In this document: positions 38,267-38,706 of the stretch, piece after piece
Numbering within the stretch: the stretch's first letter is position 1
Layout of the letters: each line of letters opens with the position of its first letter
From: Gemmatimonadota bacterium
GTDB lineage: Bacteria > Gemmatimonadota > Gemmatimonadetes > Gemmatimonadales > GWC2-71-9
Assembly: GCA_003222135.1 (NCBI GenBank)
Contig: QHUM01000058.1
Location: forward strand, 1 to 38,706
Direction: 5' to 3'
Length of the DNA stretch: 38,706 nt
Notes under the pieces: model-generated
Told to the model about the DNA's origin: nothing
The model's input: the letters and a program-made list of their open reading frames with translations, nothing else
The model's database searches: none
Made by a program: the position numbers and the translations under genes

Positions 38267-38706
38267 ATGAGACACGGACTGCTTACCGCCTTTGCCTCCG
38301 GAACGGCGCTCGTGTTCGCGCCCATCGCGGCCTTGAGGGCGGCACAAGGGCCGGACGCCGACAGCTTGACCACGCTGGTGGCGGCGTCGACCTGGGTTCC
38401 TACCGGGGGCACGACAGTCGCACCGCTGCGGCGCACCATTTCCCTCGATCTCAAGGACATGAGCATCCGGCAGGCGCTCCGGGAGATCGAGCGGCACGGG
38501 GGCATCGAGATCGCCTACGGCGATGACGTGCTCCGGGCCCGGAACCGGGTGTCGCTTCAGCTGGAGCAGATCACGGTCCAGGACGCGGTGGTCATGGCCC
38601 TGGCAGGCACCGGGTTGGAGGCGTTCGTCTCGCTGCGAGGGACGACCATACTCGTGCGCGCTGGATCGGCGGTGGCGCAGGGCGACTCGCTGACGGGCCG
38701 CGTGAC
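38267..38706 (+). CDS. SusC-like TonB-dependent receptor, N-terminal part with STN domain
   Basis: ATG 38267 opens a frame that continues past the right edge (146 residues visible). It begins with MRHGLLTAFASGTALVFAPI, a signal peptide, followed by a linker. A secretin/TonB short N-terminal (STN) domain then runs over about residues 45-120: RTISLDLKDMSIRQALREIE, then GIEIAYGDDVLRARNRVSLQ, ITVQDAVVMALAGTGLEAFV and TTILVRAG. The last visible residues (GDSLTGRV) begin the carboxypeptidase-like plug domain typical of SusC proteins. The STN domain is the part that signals to FecR, so this receptor, FecR and the sigma factor form one sensing and uptake unit. The outer-membrane barrel and any SusD partner lie outside the window. 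A purine-rich AGGGAG stretch upstream is its likely ribosome site. Confidence 0.9.
   Translation, partial: MRHGLLTAFASGTALVFAPIAALRAAQGPDADSLTTLVAASTWVPTGGTTVAPLRRTISLDLKDMSIRQALREIERHGGIEIAYGDDVLRARNRVSLQLEQITVQDAVVMALAGTGLEAFVSLRGTTILVRAGSAVAQGDSLTGRV

Overview
The window is high-GC bacterial DNA with almost no space between genes. An ECF sigma factor / FecR anti-sigma / SusC-type TonB receptor cassette, KorAB-type 2-oxoacid:ferredoxin oxidoreductase genes and a large Bacteroidetes-like sugar-utilisation cluster in very GC-rich sequence point to Gemmatimonadota or a similar GC-rich soil phylum. This assignment is an inference from gene content; there is no rRNA or other marker here.

Layout. 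Positions 1-662 hold the 3' end of a family 2 glycosidase gene on the + strand. From 673 to 33512 there is one unbroken run of 26 minus-strand genes, transcribed right to left. At 15 of its 25 junctions, start and stop overlap by 4 bases (ATGA or GTGA), and two more overlap by one base. The only real gap is 109 bp at 26899-27007, filled by an imperfect palindrome. In transcription order the run has four blocks. (1) Hexuronate block: UxuB/UxaB-type reductase, KDPG aldolase, KDG kinase, mannonate dehydratase, ExuT-type transporter. (2) Sugar ABC permease plus a non-phosphorylating L-fucose block: lactonase, SDR, 2,4-diketo-3-deoxyfuconate hydrolase-type FAH protein, SDR, L-fuconate dehydratase, GH29 fucosidase, zinc dehydrogenase. 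(3) lutA-lutB-lutC lactate oxidation genes, then the ABC transporter binding protein and ATPase. (4) L-rhamnose block: GH78 rhamnosidase, RhaI isomerase, RhaB kinase, fused aldolase/lactaldehyde dehydrogenase, an NCS1-family transporter, a 59-residue membrane protein too small for usual gene calls, a GH106-type rhamnosidase and a heparinase II/III-family lyase.

How it fits together. Exported glycosidases and a lyase would release rhamnose, fucose and uronate from a mixed polysaccharide. Rhamnose gives DHAP plus L-lactaldehyde, which the fused dehydrogenase takes to L-lactate. The fucose route gives pyruvate plus L-lactate. LutABC would oxidise both lactate streams to pyruvate. Uronates go through KDG and KDPG to pyruvate and glyceraldehyde-3-phosphate. 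The run contains no dedicated transcription factor.

Right of a 47-bp divergent gap, korA-korB (33560-36432, +) are probably separate central-metabolism genes. A 202-bp non-coding stretch with repeated TCACGCC motifs follows. Then come the ECF sigma factor, FecR and the start of a SusC-like TonB-dependent receptor with an STN domain, cut by the window edge.

The most unusual features are a 95-bp two-hairpin palindromic element inserted in frame inside lutC, the NCS1 transporter/micro-membrane-protein pair in a rhamnose operon, and an apparent CTG or TTG start for rhaI. No tRNA, rRNA, CRISPR array, insertion sequence or phage gene was seen.
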